A stretch of 64,000 bases of DNA from Bacteroides sp. (GCA_014802015.1 JAAVDB010000026.1:1-64000); one strand, 5' to 3'. Shown: positions 36,949 through 45,872, numbered from the stretch's first letter. The notes: generated by a model from the letters alone, not told the origin. Numbers and translations are program-made.

Positions 36949-37506
36949 TTACATATTCTCGTCAAATGTCATTTCGTCAAAACCTGCTGCATCAAACTCG
37001 TCCTCATTGTATTCATCCGAGCCGTAGAACTCGTCATCAAGGTCGGTCGTGGCCTGCTGCGCTGCCTTGGCATCGATTTTGGCATCAAAATCATCCATGT
37101 CTACTGACTGAGCCGGTGCGTCACCCATGGAGATAGAGCAGAGCGGGTCGATGAGATGCTTGCCGGGTACCGAACGTTTCATTTCGATAAAGAACGAGCG
37201 GTCGGTGAGATAATCGAATACCCACACGAGTCGCTGTCCTTCATCCTCGATGAAATCGCTGAGTACGCTATCCTCCATCAGATAGACATCCTGCGATGAG
37301 TCGCTACCCATATCTTCAAGACAGATTTCCTGCTCACGCTCCCATCCGCTGTCGCAGAGAAAAAATGAGCTGAACTGACTTTTGTCATAGCCTACACTGT
37401 CACAGATGGCGTTACGCAGGTCAAGAAATGTGGCGTCGGCGTCGATTTGTATTTCGCGCTTGAAGTTGTCAACTTCGTCAGAGACTATGCGGAAATTGTA
37501 TATCAT
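36949..37506 (-). CDS. PRiA4_ORF3 (IS1096 TnpR-like) family protein with acidic tail
   Basis: A 185-residue protein. The N-terminal part (MIYNFRIVSDEVDNFKREIQID, then FLDLRNAICDSVGYD and SFFLCDSGW) matches the plasmid pRiA4b ORF-3-like domain, a small fold found in mobile elements and in chromosomal proteins. The last ~60 residues are strongly acidic with many Asp, Glu and Tyr, such as FYGSDEYNEDEFDAAGFDEM. No transposase or repeat is near, so it looks like a resident gene. The function is unknown; the tail may bind nucleic-acid-binding partners or cations. Confidence 0.75.
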   Translation of the reverse strand: MIYNFRIVSDEVDNFKREIQIDADATFLDLRNAICDSVGYDKSQFSSFFLCDSGWEREQEICLEDMGSDSSQDVYLMEDSVLSDFIEDEGQRLVWVFDYLTDRSFFIEMKRSVPGKHLIDPLCSISMGDAPAQSVDMDDFDAKIDAKAAQQATTDLDDEFYGSDEYNEDEFDAAGFDEMTFDENM

Positions 37507-37583
37507 ATCGTTGTGTCGTTATGTTTGAATCTATGTTGCGAAAGTAGTAACTTTTTTTTAATCCGAAAATACTTTGAAGAAAA

Positions 37584-40052
37584 TTATTTCCATGATATGC
37601 GTAAATCGCGCAAAAGTGTGGCGGAGGCACCTACAGAGCCTGTGTGCTGGATCAGCAGCGAACTGTTACGTGTCGGACTCACCGGCGCGGTCAGCATCAC
37701 GTACGGTCGGATGTCGGATGACGAGGGTGTCACATCCGGTGCATCGGTCTTGGCCGTGACAGTGAAATTATTGTCGTTTATGTCGAGCGTTATGTGGCAG
37801 GGAGTGCGGTAACAGCTTGTGGCTACAGGTTCGCTGATAGCGGTAGCCTTTCCGTCTGTATAGCGCATGAGTGTGAACGTCACGGCCTTGTCATAATCGG
37901 GAGTACGCTCTATGCGCAGTGCGTATCCGGTCAGAGTCACCGGGTCAAACTTTACGCAGATGTCCATGTATTGTCCCGTCGCGCTTCCGAATCCCTGTCC
38001 GGGGCCTTTGGCCGGCTCGGCGATAATGTTTACCGACATCGAGCGGCACTCTCCGCGTGACGGCGTGTATGACAGTCTTGCGCCGCGAGTAGCCTGGACG
38101 AGTCCTATGCCTGTGGCCGCATCCACGCCGTGTCCGTAATACCAGCTTTGTGTCGAGTCTGCTTCCCAATCGTGAGCGGAGGTGTCGGCCGGTTTGTATG
38201 TATCAAAATTCCAGAATCCCGGTCGGCCCGCGACTCCTCGGCGTATAGGTATCTCGGCAAATGAGGTCGTGAGCGTGCGTTCCTTCTGCGGTAGCAGGCT
38301 TATCATTCCTGATGTCACAGGCTTTTCATAGCTCGCAGTCATCGGGGAGCCGCTGCGTGTGTCGGTAAGTTTGGGCATTACCGCTGCTGAGATATAATAA
38401 TTCTTGTCGGCCGGAGTGAGCGGATAGGTACGTGCCGATAGTCCGCGCCCGTGTCGCACGGCTGTCGAGTCGGACAGGTCGGGACTCGTGGAGCGGTACC
38501 ATATTATATAACTGTCATCCTGGCCATCTTCGGGTAGGGTGTAATCCAGTTGCAGGGCATTCTTTCCGGCTGATACGGTCGGCCGCCCGGTGAATAAGGG
38601 CGCTTCGCGCAGATAGGGTTCGATCTTCACCGATGTAGCTCCGGCGAGACCTGTAGGTGATGAGGCTGATACGAGACATGACATCTCCTGCGGATACTCA
38701 TTTGCCGAGACTGCGGTCATTCTCTCGGTTGTCGACAGCATGGTCAGTACCGACGGGGCCGACCATGTTATGACTCCGGGTTGAACGGACGATTCATAAT
38801 CGCCCCACAGTCGCAACGAGGGAGTCACGCTAAGAGTGTCCCCCTGAGGTGTCAGCAGGAGCGACGAGGGTGTCAGTCTCATCATCACCGGGAGGCCGAG
38901 CAGTCTGACTGACGTCTCGCGTGCTATTTCAGCCACACGGTCACGCAGCCCGGTCGGATCCCATCCATCGTCTCCTCCGAGCAGATTGGGGGTATTATAA
39001 ATGGTGGCATCATCATAATATACTTTGTAGGCGTCCAGCAGAGGTGAGTCAGTGATAATACGGCTGAGTTCGCGACGGTCATTATCGATGATCACAGGCT
39101 CACCGTTGAGAGTGACGTCACTCTGATAGCATATCACCGGCGATGCGTCGCGGGTCCATTTCAGAGTCACCGGGTATTCGGACGTGAATCTGGTGTCGAT
39201 CATCGTCACTATACCGGGCATTTTGGTAAGATACTGAGTGCCGTTGACCAGAGAGTGTATGTCGCAGTCAAGGAATACCGCACCGGTCGCAGATGTCGAG
39301 TAAAAAGGTTTGCCGCTGTAGAATGTGAATTTGCATCCGAGATATACTGCTGAACCGGACAATGCATCATCGGTACATTCAAAGTAGCAGTTCTCGTACA
39401 GCGTGCGTCTTGCTCCGACGAGTGGGCAGAGATTCAGACGGCTGATAAATCGACTGTTGCGCACATACAGCCTGTCTGTCCCGGAGCATATACCCACCTG
39501 AGCCTGTACGATTGCATCGCGGCGACGTTCGCGTGACAGAGAGGGATTACGGGGATACGTAAGGTCGACGTTACAGTAATTGCCCATCGTCATGTTCTCA
39601 ACCCTCAGACTTTGGCCGGTGAAATGTAGCATCGTATAGTTGCCAAGCGCCCCTTGGGTCTGTCCGCGGTTTACGGCAAAGACCACATCCTTGGGATTGT
39701 CTGCAAGTCCGATTATCGAGAGTGTGTCACAACACACTTCGACGGCAAACGGCACATTGCCCGAATTAGCCGGATTACGGCGTATGGCCGGATCGTCGGG
39801 GTTATCGAGCCAGTAGACTGATGGTGCCACGAGCAGAGTCACATTCTTAAGATTAGAGCTGTTGATTTTCTCCAGAGCCTTTACGGCATCATCAAATGTA
39901 TATTCCGACGGCTTCGCATCGTGCGACAGTAGCAGCGTCGATGGGCCGAGCTCGTACGTATTACCTCCGAAAGTCACGCTTTCGGCATGAGCGGACAACA
40001 TAATGGCCGCAACGGCCGATGTCAGTATGAATTGTTTTATCATGGGTGTCAT
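37584..40052 (-). CDS. Exported beta-helix (pectin-lyase-fold) protein
   Basis: An 822-residue protein with a signal peptide from MIKQF to AHAES. Start ATG 40052 is chosen; ATG 40043 is equally possible, and the track start at 40109 lies upstream of the predicted transcription start. Residues about 50-360 contain repeated short strands of the pectinesterase/right-handed beta-helix type (LRVENMTMGNYCN, YVRNSRFISRLN, YENCYFECTDDALSG, FLDCDIHSLV). The rest has Ig- or Fn3-like segments and a C-terminal jelly-roll-like domain. I see no clear pectinesterase catalytic set. A glycan-degrading or glycan-binding role is possible. Confidence 0.7.
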   Translation of the reverse strand: MTPMIKQFILTSAVAAIMLSAHAESVTFGGNTYELGPSTLLLSHDAKPSEYTFDDAVKALEKINSSNLKNVTLLVAPSVYWLDNPDDPAIRRNPANSGNVPFAVEVCCDTLSIIGLADNPKDVVFAVNRGQTQGALGNYTMLHFTGQSLRVENMTMGNYCNVDLTYPRNPSLSRERRRDAIVQAQVGICSGTDRLYVRNSRFISRLNLCPLVGARRTLYENCYFECTDDALSGSAVYLGCKFTFYSGKPFYSTSATGAVFLDCDIHSLVNGTQYLTKMPGIVTMIDTRFTSEYPVTLKWTRDASPVICYQSDVTLNGEPVIIDNDRRELSRIITDSPLLDAYKVYYDDATIYNTPNLLGGDDGWDPTGLRDRVAEIARETSVRLLGLPVMMRLTPSSLLLTPQGDTLSVTPSLRLWGDYESSVQPGVITWSAPSVLTMLSTTERMTAVSANEYPQEMSCLVSASSPTGLAGATSVKIEPYLREAPLFTGRPTVSAGKNALQLDYTLPEDGQDDSYIIWYRSTSPDLSDSTAVRHGRGLSARTYPLTPADKNYYISAAVMPKLTDTRSGSPMTASYEKPVTSGMISLLPQKERTLTTSFAEIPIRRGVAGRPGFWNFDTYKPADTSAHDWEADSTQSWYYGHGVDAATGIGLVQATRGARLSYTPSRGECRSMSVNIIAEPAKGPGQGFGSATGQYMDICVKFDPVTLTGYALRIERTPDYDKAVTFTLMRYTDGKATAISEPVATSCYRTPCHITLDINDNNFTVTAKTDAPDVTPSSSDIRPYVMLTAPVSPTRNSSLLIQHTGSVGASATLLRDLRISWK

Positions 40053-40079
40053 TTCTTGGTATTTCGATAATCTTTTTTG

Positions 40080-40111
40080 CAAAAATAGTGAAAAAAACAC
40101 AAGCGACACAA
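40080..40111 (-). promoter_or_regulatory. Promoter of the beta-helix gene
   Basis: Minus-strand TATTTTTG (40087-40080) fits TAnnTTTG and TTG (40111-40109) lies 21 bp upstream. The start would be near 40074, about 22 bases before the start codon. It is embedded in the distal arm of the rho terminator hairpin. Confidence 0.55.
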
Positions 40112-40176
40112 GGCCTGATATTTCAGGACGGTAATTTCTACCAATCCCCTCGTTGCCTTATGTCACTTGTGTTTTT
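40093..40176 (-). terminator. Long-stem terminator of rho
   Basis: Arms 40093-40114 and 40155-40176 are 22 bases each and pair along their whole length. The two non-Watson-Crick positions are G-U pairs in the minus-strand RNA, so the hairpin is stronger for the rho transcript. The arm ends in a T run on the minus strand (GTGTTTTTTTC). The 40-base loop holds a further small hairpin, CCTGA-TATT-TCAGG. Confidence 0.7.
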
Positions 40177-40206
40177 GGTCGGGTTTATTCAGCTCTCCAA
40201 GTTGGA

Positions 40207-42312
40207 TCAGTCACCCATGGTGCGGAGCAGTTCCTCGTTGTCGTAAGTGCGCTCCATGCGGTCCTTGATGAACTCCATCGCCTCGATAGAGTTGCGGTCG
40301 CTCAGGAATCGGCGGAGTATCCACATGCGGTTGAGTGTCTCGTTGCGCAGCAGCAGATCGTCGCGGCGTGTGCTTGAGGCCATGATGTCCACGGCGGGGA
40401 ATATACGCTTGTTCGAGAGCTTGCGGTCAAGCTGGAGTTCCATATTGCCTGTGCCCTTGAACTCCTCAAAGATCACTTCGTCCATCTTGGAGCTTGTCTC
40501 GGTGAGTGCGGTGGCGATAATGGTCAGCGAACCCCCCCCCTCGATGTTGCGGGCAGCTCCGAAGAATCGTTTGGGTTTCTGGAGAGCGTTTGCATCGACA
40601 CCACCCGACAGGATTTTACCCGAAGCGGGTGCGCACGTGTTGTAGGCACGAGCCAGACGGGTGATCGAGTCGAGGAGTATCACTACATCGTGACCGCACT
40701 CCACCATGCGTTTTGCCTTTTCGAGCACGATCTGCGCGATGCGCACGTGGCGCTCGGCAGGTTCGTCGAATGTCGATGCTATGACTTCGGCATTGACACT
40801 GCGGCTCATGTCGGTCACCTCCTCTGGGCGTTCGTCGATGAGGAGGATCATGATATATGTCTCAGGATGATTCTCGGCGATGGCATTAGCTATATCCTTG
40901 AGCAGGATGGTCTTACCTGTTTTGGGCGGTGCGACGATAAGTCCGCGCTGACCCTTGCCGATGGGCGAGAACATGTCGACTACACGTGTCGACAGATTGT
41001 TGCTCTGTCCGGATGTGAGATCAAATTTTTCGTCCGGGAACAGAGGTGTCAGGTGCTCGAACGCCACACGATCACGTATGAACTCGGGAGAACGGCCGTT
41101 GACCGACAGTATGCGTGTGAGCGGGAAATACTTCTCGTCAGCGCGCGGAGGACGGACATTCGCTTCGACTACGTCGCCTGGGCGCAGACCGAACTGCTTG
41201 ATCTGCTGTTGTGTCACAAGCACGTCGTCGGGTGACGCGAGGTAATTGTAATCACTTGAGCGAAGGAATCCGTGTCCCTGAGGTTCGATTTCCAGTACGC
41301 CTGACGTGACGATGATATCGTCGAAATTGTACTGAGCCTGATAACGGGCCCTTTCTTCGGCATTTATATCGTTATTCTTATTGCGGTTTTTCTTGTTACG
41401 CTTGCCCTGCTGCTGTTGAGGCTGAAGTCTCTCCATGCCGGGCTCGCTGAGTGTTATTGGTGCCTCGGCGGCATTCTTGATGGACTGCTCCTTCTCCTGC
41501 TGTGAGCGCGGAGCGAATGTGCGGCCGCCGGCACGCGGGAAGAATGAGCCTAAAGATGAGTTCTCGGGACGGAGCATGTCGGCGCTCTCGTTTGCCCCAG
41601 GGCGGATAAAGACACCGCGGTGAGGCTCCTCGCTACGGGGCTGTCCGGCATTTTCGGTATGGGCCGGAAGTGCAGGCACCTCATTCATTACGGGACGGCT
41701 CTCGGGCTCGGCTTCCTGATTATTGTTGTTCTGATATTGTTCGCGGGCTGCGGCTTCACGCTCCATGATCTCCTGACGTGAGGGACGGCCACGTTTTCTT
41801 TTTACAGGCTGTTCTGCAGCGGGCTCTATAGGCTCAGGAGTATCCTCCAGTCTCATTTCCTCAGCCTTGACGGGGGCGATTGCCTCTTCCTGCGGTGTCT
41901 CGGTCTGAGGAGCGACATTCTCCACGGGTTGTTGATTCTTTGGTTTGCGACCACGACGCTTGGGTGCATTTGCCGGTTGAGCCTGAGACTCCTGAGCCTG
42001 GGCTTCGGGAGCAGGTGTGGCTGTCTGGGATGCCTCCTGCGGCTGCTCGGCCGGTGTTGCGGCCTGAGAGTCGGCTTCCTTCTTGCGGCGTTGCTTGGAG
42101 CCTTCGCCGTTATCTTTCTTTTTGCGGCGGGTCTTGTCCTGAGGCTGTGCATTAGCCGATGCGTTAGCTGCAAGATCACGAGCCTGTTTTTCGAGAATCT
42201 CATACACGAGGTTCTCTTTGTCTGTCAGATTTATTCTGCTTATACCTATGGCTTTGGCGGCTTCTTGCAGTCGCTCGTCGTCCATTTTGTTTAGTTCGTC
42301 GAAATTATACAT
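40207..42312 (-). CDS. rho: Transcription termination factor Rho with long insertion
   Basis: Hexameric RNA helicase/ATPase that ends transcription. The 701-residue protein has an N-terminal Rho_N helical domain (about 1-45), then a ~265-residue low-complexity insertion rich in Gln, Pro, Ala, Glu, Asn, Lys and Arg. The RNA-binding cold-shock-like domain ([18 protein letters not shown]) follows. The ATPase has Walker A APPKTGKT, Walker [17 protein letters not shown] and the [13 protein letters not shown] segment. E. coli Rho is 419 residues. Insertions here are known in Bacteroidota, and one has been reported to phase-separate. A nine-G run lies in the EGGGS codons. Confidence 0.97.
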   Translation of the reverse strand: MYNFDELNKMDDERLQEAAKAIGISRINLTDKENLVYEILEKQARDLAANASANAQPQDKTRRKKKDNGEGSKQRRKKEADSQAATPAEQPQEASQTATPAPEAQAQESQAQPANAPKRRGRKPKNQQPVENVAPQTETPQEEAIAPVKAEEMRLEDTPEPIEPAAEQPVKRKRGRPSRQEIMEREAAAREQYQNNNNQEAEPESRPVMNEVPALPAHTENAGQPRSEEPHRGVFIRPGANESADMLRPENSSLGSFFPRAGGRTFAPRSQQEKEQSIKNAAEAPITLSEPGMERLQPQQQQGKRNKKNRNKNNDINAEERARYQAQYNFDDIIVTSGVLEIEPQGHGFLRSSDYNYLASPDDVLVTQQQIKQFGLRPGDVVEANVRPPRADEKYFPLTRILSVNGRSPEFIRDRVAFEHLTPLFPDEKFDLTSGQSNNLSTRVVDMFSPIGKGQRGLIVAPPKTGKTILLKDIANAIAENHPETYIMILLIDERPEEVTDMSRSVNAEVIASTFDEPAERHVRIAQIVLEKAKRMVECGHDVVILLDSITRLARAYNTCAPASGKILSGGVDANALQKPKRFFGAARNIEGGGSLTIIATALTETSSKMDEVIFEEFKGTGNMELQLDRKLSNKRIFPAVDIMASSTRRDDLLLRNETLNRMWILRRFLSDRNSIEAMEFIKDRMERTYDNEELLRTMGD

Positions 42313-42410
42313 ATAATATATGTGCGGGAATTTGAGGGCTATTATATTGTGAGATTAGGCACACATGCTGATGATGTGTACGCATGATAACAGTCGTAAA
42401 ATAATACGGA

Positions 42411-42602
42411 CTATGACAGTGATGAAGTTAATTTCCGATTCGGAGAGAGGTAAGCAGGACTGACATCCGGCATTAAATATATGAACCGAAAATGTCCTGT
42501 GTTAAAAGACAGCTTTAAATCAAAAGGATGATTGACAGTTGAATTTATTGAGTAAGGTGGGGGTGGTTGACGGTAATGAACGTATATTTTAAACGTATTC
42601 AT
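42411..42602 (-). CDS. Possible leader peptide upstream of rho (63 codons)
   Basis: An ORF in the predicted rho leader begins 22 bases after the expected transcription start and ends about 100 bases before rho. It encodes four consecutive prolines (RQPPPPYS), the kind of motif that stalls ribosomes without EF-P. Composition and lack of a known family leave coding unproven. It could be the uORF of an attenuation system or a chance ORF. Confidence 0.3.
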   Translation of the reverse strand: MNTFKIYVHYRQPPPPYSINSTVNHPFDLKLSFNTGHFRFIYLMPDVSPAYLSPNRKLTSSLS

Positions 42603-42630
42603 TATCTGACGTTCAACACTATCTTCGTTG

Positions 42631-42662
42631 CAAAGTTACAACCGTTTTTAATTTCTAACAAA
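42631..42662 (-). promoter_or_regulatory. Promoter of rho
   Basis: Minus-strand TAACTTTG (42638-42631) fits TAnnTTTG and TTTG (42662-42659) lies 20 bp upstream as the -33 element. The transcription start would be near 42624, giving a leader of about 310 bases. Confidence 0.7.
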
Positions 42663-42690
42663 TATTTTTAAAAAAAGTTGCCGATTATAT

Positions 42691-42721
42691 TTTAGTAATC
42701 GCTCTGTGAGCCGTATCTTTG
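42691..42721 (+). promoter_or_regulatory. Promoter of udk-lptB
   Basis: TATCTTTG at 42714-42721 fits TAnnTTTG. TTTA at 42691-42694 may be the -33 element, with about 19 bp between. The start would be near 42728, about 30 bases before udk. Confidence 0.6.
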
Positions 42722-42757
42722 CATAAAAATCATCCCTGAAATAATTCACAAGCCGAG

Positions 42758-43372
42758 ATGTTAGTGATTGGAATAGCCGGCGGAACAGGTTCCGGCAAGA
42801 CTACTGTCGTAAAAAAGATCATCAATGCGCTGCCCCCGGGTGAGGTGGCTGTGCTCCCTCAGGATTCGTATTACCGTGACCTGAGCCATCTGCCAATGGC
42901 AGAAAGGGCTAAGACCAATTTTGACGAACCGGCATCGATCGAGTGGCCGCTGCTCGTCAGGCATATTGAGGCTCTGAAGCGTGGCGAGACGATCGAGATG
43001 CCTGTATACTCCTATCTCACATGCACGCGTCAGCCTGAGACTGTCACTGTGTCACCCCGTGAGGTAGTTATCGTTGAGGGTATCCTTGTGCTGACCGACC
43101 CTGTGCTGCGCAAGATGCTTGATGTCAAGGTATTTGTTGATGCTGAGGCCGATGAGCGTCTTATCAGGGTTATCGAGCGTGACTGTGTAGAACGAGGCCG
43201 CACGCCTCAGATGGTACTCGACCGTTATCGTGACGTGCTGAAACCGATGCATGAGATGTATATCGAACCGTCCAAGAAGACTGCCGACCTCATTGTGCCG
43301 CAGGGTGGCAGTAATGTCGTGGCCATCCAGTTGCTGACCGATTATATCGAATCGCGTCTGCGTTTGAAATAA
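42758..43372 (+). CDS. udk: Uridine kinase
   Basis: Phosphorylates uridine and cytidine with ATP or GTP in pyrimidine salvage. The 204-residue protein is a P-loop kinase with GIAGGTGSGKTTVVKK at the N-terminus, QDSYYRDLSHL (substrate-binding Asp region), NFDEPASIEWPLL and RVIERDCVERGRTP of the lid. Length and motif order are normal. It is followed by lptB after 12 bp, and the two appear co-transcribed. Confidence 0.95.
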   Translation: MLVIGIAGGTGSGKTTVVKKIINALPPGEVAVLPQDSYYRDLSHLPMAERAKTNFDEPASIEWPLLVRHIEALKRGETIEMPVYSYLTCTRQPETVTVSPREVVIVEGILVLTDPVLRKMLDVKVFVDAEADERLIRVIERDCVERGRTPQMVLDRYRDVLKPMHEMYIEPSKKTADLIVPQGGSNVVAIQLLTDYIESRLRLK

Positions 43373-43384
43373 AATAGAGAATAC

Positions 43385-44215
43385 ATGGAAGAACAGAATA
43401 TATCCGGACAGAATATTTCCGAAGAAACATCCTCCGTAGTCGGTGCTGCTCTCTCGGACGGGCGCATGGTGCTCCGCACAGAGAATCTGGTTAAGAAATA
43501 CGGTAAGCGAACCGTGGCCAATCATGTATCGATCAATGTGACGCAGGGTGAGATCGTGGGATTGCTCGGACCGAATGGCGCCGGCAAGACCACCACATTC
43601 TATATGACCGTGGGACTTATCACTCCGAATGAGGGACAGATATATCTCAACGACCTTAACATCACGAAGTATCCGGTGTACAAACGTGCGCAGAACGGCA
43701 TCGGCTATCTGGCCCAGGAGGCGAGCGTGTTCCGTAAACTCACGGTCGAGGACAATATCAAGGCTGTGCTGCAGATGACCAATACATCCGCGCAGTATCA
43801 GAAGGAGAAACTGGAGAGTCTCATCAAGGAATTCAGTCTTGAAAAGGTGCGTCATAATCTCGGTGACCGATTGTCGGGAGGCGAGCGCAGACGTACCGAG
43901 ATAGCACGCTGTCTGGCTATCGACCCCAAGTTCATCATGCTTGACGAACCGTTTGCCGGTGTCGACCCTATCGCGGTCGAGGATATTCAGTCGGTCGTCT
44001 ATCATCTCAAGGAACGAAATATCGGCATTCTCATCACCGACCACAATGCTCAGGAGACACTCCGCATCACCGATCGTGCCTATTTGCTGTTCGAGGGCAA
44101 GATTCTGTTTCAGGGTACATCCGAGGAACTGGCCGAAAATCCCATCGTGCGTGAGAAGTATCTCGGACGTGACTTTATTTTCTACCGCAAGAAATTTGAG
44201 GAGAGACAGCCTTGA
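43385..44215 (+). CDS. lptB: LPS export ABC ATPase LptB
   Basis: ATPase that powers LPS transport from the inner membrane to the LptA bridge. The 276-residue protein has an N-terminal extension of about 30 residues, then Walker [16 protein letters not shown], the signature [13 protein letters not shown] and Walker [14 protein letters not shown]. The LptB-type sequences [14 protein letters not shown] and [16 protein letters not shown] are clear. No lptF/G, lptC or lptA genes are nearby. A convergent terminator follows. Confidence 0.93.
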   Translation: MEEQNISGQNISEETSSVVGAALSDGRMVLRTENLVKKYGKRTVANHVSINVTQGEIVGLLGPNGAGKTTTFYMTVGLITPNEGQIYLNDLNITKYPVYKRAQNGIGYLAQEASVFRKLTVEDNIKAVLQMTNTSAQYQKEKLESLIKEFSLEKVRHNLGDRLSGGERRRTEIARCLAIDPKFIMLDEPFAGVDPIAVEDIQSVVYHLKERNIGILITDHNAQETLRITDRAYLLFEGKILFQGTSEELAENPIVREKYLGRDFIFYRKKFEERQP

Positions 44216-44238
44216 CGTAGTGACATGCGATAAAAAAA

Positions 44239-44274
44239 ATCGGCCGTACGATGTAGAATCATCGCGCGGCCGAT
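44239..44274. terminator. Bidirectional terminator between lptB and gad
   Basis: ATCGGCCG (44239-44246) pairs with CGGCCGAT (44267-44274), and after a 2-nt internal bulge the inner CGATG pairs with CATCG over a 6-base loop. An A8 run precedes it, giving a T-run on the minus strand, so it best serves the minus-strand gad; it may also act for lptB. Confidence 0.75.
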
Positions 44275-44295
44275 CTTATAATATATTCATTGTGG

Positions 44296-45732
44296 TTACT
44301 TGCCGGTATGATTGTAGCTCTTGGAGACGAGCGGCAGATTCTTCTCCATGGCTATACGTGACGGGGTGGGGTATTCGAGTTTGTCAAGATCGGCGAGTGC
44401 GAATTTGATGTCGCCGAGCAACTGGTCGGCCATGTCGCGGCTGAAGCCCTGCTTGCACAGCACACGCATCACCACCATATTCTCGATATTGGCAGGCATG
44501 GTGTAGGCCGGTACCATCCATCCCTTCTGGGCGAGTTTGTCCTGAAGATCATAGAGAGTCCATTTTGCAGACTTCTGATACTCTTCATCCATGTGCCATA
44601 CGAATATCGGGTTAGGAATTTCGGGCGAGTAGGGCACGAACTCCTTCATCTCACCGATCTTCTTATGGAGATATTTGGCTACTTCAAGCGAATTGTACTG
44701 AACATTCTTGTAACCCTCGAATCCGAGACGTATGAACTGGTAATACTGTCCGAGTATCTGTGCGGCGGGGCGTGAATAGTTAAGTCCCACTTGAGTGACT
44801 TCGGCGCCGAGATAATTGACGGTAAATGACATGTCGTCGGGAAGGTATTTCTTATCCTTCCACACTACCCATCCCAGACCCGGGTAAACCAGACCGAATT
44901 TATGGCCTGACGTACTGATTGACAGAACCCATTTCAGTCGGAAATCCCACTTTTTCTCAGGCTCAAGGAACGGAAGGATAAATCCGCCAGAAGCCGCATC
45001 GATGTGGATGCACACCTCGTTGCCTGTCTCGGAGTTGTACTTGTCAAGAGCTGCGTCAAGAGCCTCGACATCATCGTTAAGACCGCTCCATGTCACACCG
45101 AGGATAGGCACGACACAGATAGTGTTTTCATCGCACATGCTGATCGCCTTGTCGATGTCAAGTGTAGGATGCTCGGGCGACAGTGGCACCACACGCATCT
45201 CCACATCCCAGAATGTGGCGAATTTCTCCCACACTACCTGATAGGCTGTGCTGATGACGATATTAGGCTTGTCGTAAGGCTTGCCGGCCTTCTTGCGACG
45301 GGCTTTCCAACGCTTGAGCGCTGCCAGTCCGCCAAGCATACAGGCCTCCGATGAACCGATGGCGAGTGCTCCGGCTTTCCACTTGGCTGTCTCGGGAGTG
45401 TTCCACAGGTTAGCCATGATGTTGATACATTTCTGGCACATAACAGCGATACGCGGATACTCCGTCTCATCGATGTAGTTTATGCTGACGGCTTCGTTCA
45501 TAAGCCGTGTAGCATATTCATCCATATAGGTAGTGACAAAGGTGGCGAGGTTAAGTCGCGGCTGTGTCTGTGCGTATGTCTCATCCTTCACCATCTGATA
45601 GGCTATCTCAGGGGTAGTGGGACCTTGAGGTATTCGTTCGGACGGGGCGGGTTGGAGCATTGCCTCCGAGCCAAACACGTTGGTCTTGGCATCACCGCTA
45701 CGATAATCGGGGTCTGTTTTAGGGGTTGACAT
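44296..45732 (-). CDS. gadB: Glutamate decarboxylase
   Basis: PLP enzyme that turns glutamate into GABA and consumes a proton, used in acid resistance. The 478-residue length is normal. The PLP lysine is in SISTSGHKFGLVYPG near residue 280, preceded by the cofactor Asp in CIHIDAASGGFILPF. The family sequence ASIN/ASEACMLGGLAALKRW is also present. The gene stands alone, with no glutamate/GABA antiporter next to it; 165 bp separate it from thrA. Confidence 0.94.
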   Translation of the reverse strand: MSTPKTDPDYRSGDAKTNVFGSEAMLQPAPSERIPQGPTTPEIAYQMVKDETYAQTQPRLNLATFVTTYMDEYATRLMNEAVSINYIDETEYPRIAVMCQKCINIMANLWNTPETAKWKAGALAIGSSEACMLGGLAALKRWKARRKKAGKPYDKPNIVISTAYQVVWEKFATFWDVEMRVVPLSPEHPTLDIDKAISMCDENTICVVPILGVTWSGLNDDVEALDAALDKYNSETGNEVCIHIDAASGGFILPFLEPEKKWDFRLKWVLSISTSGHKFGLVYPGLGWVVWKDKKYLPDDMSFTVNYLGAEVTQVGLNYSRPAAQILGQYYQFIRLGFEGYKNVQYNSLEVAKYLHKKIGEMKEFVPYSPEIPNPIFVWHMDEEYQKSAKWTLYDLQDKLAQKGWMVPAYTMPANIENMVVMRVLCKQGFSRDMADQLLGDIKFALADLDKLEYPTPSRIAMEKNLPLVSKSYNHTGK

Positions 45733-45864
45733 ATTATAATTATATTTGGTTATTTACTTAAAATGTAACATACCGGAGCCTTTAAATGTTTGCTTTTTAC
45801 ATTAAACTTTTCTCAATGCTTTAAAATATTAAGAAAAATGGTGTGCCGAGAACGAAAAAATTAC

Positions 45865-45872
45865 TATTTTTG
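45865..45872 (+). promoter_or_regulatory. -7 promoter element of the threonine operon
   Basis: TATTTTTG matches TAnnTTTG 25 bp before thrA. The -33 box is not obvious. The predicted start leaves a leader of only about 20 bases, too short for a classical thr attenuator with a leader peptide. Confidence 0.6.

Larger units (their letters stand above)
42313..42757. promoter_or_regulatory. 445-bp divergent regulatory region between rho and udk
   Basis: No certain gene lies here. It contains the rho promoter (42631-42662, minus), an approximately 310-base rho leader with a 63-codon ORF and a C-rich/G-poor stretch (42526-42580 on the RNA), a small hairpin around ACACAT/ATGTGT near 42362, and the udk promoter (42691-42721, plus). 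Confidence 0.6.

Noticed and set aside
36949-37506. Insertion sequence around the PRiA4_ORF3 gene
   Set aside because: No transposase, terminal inverted repeats or target duplications were seen in the flanks.
43052-44044. 330-aa minus-strand ORF opposite udk and lptB
   Set aside because: Both plus-strand genes have full motifs over the same bases; the antisense frame is open by codon-bias mirroring and matches no family.
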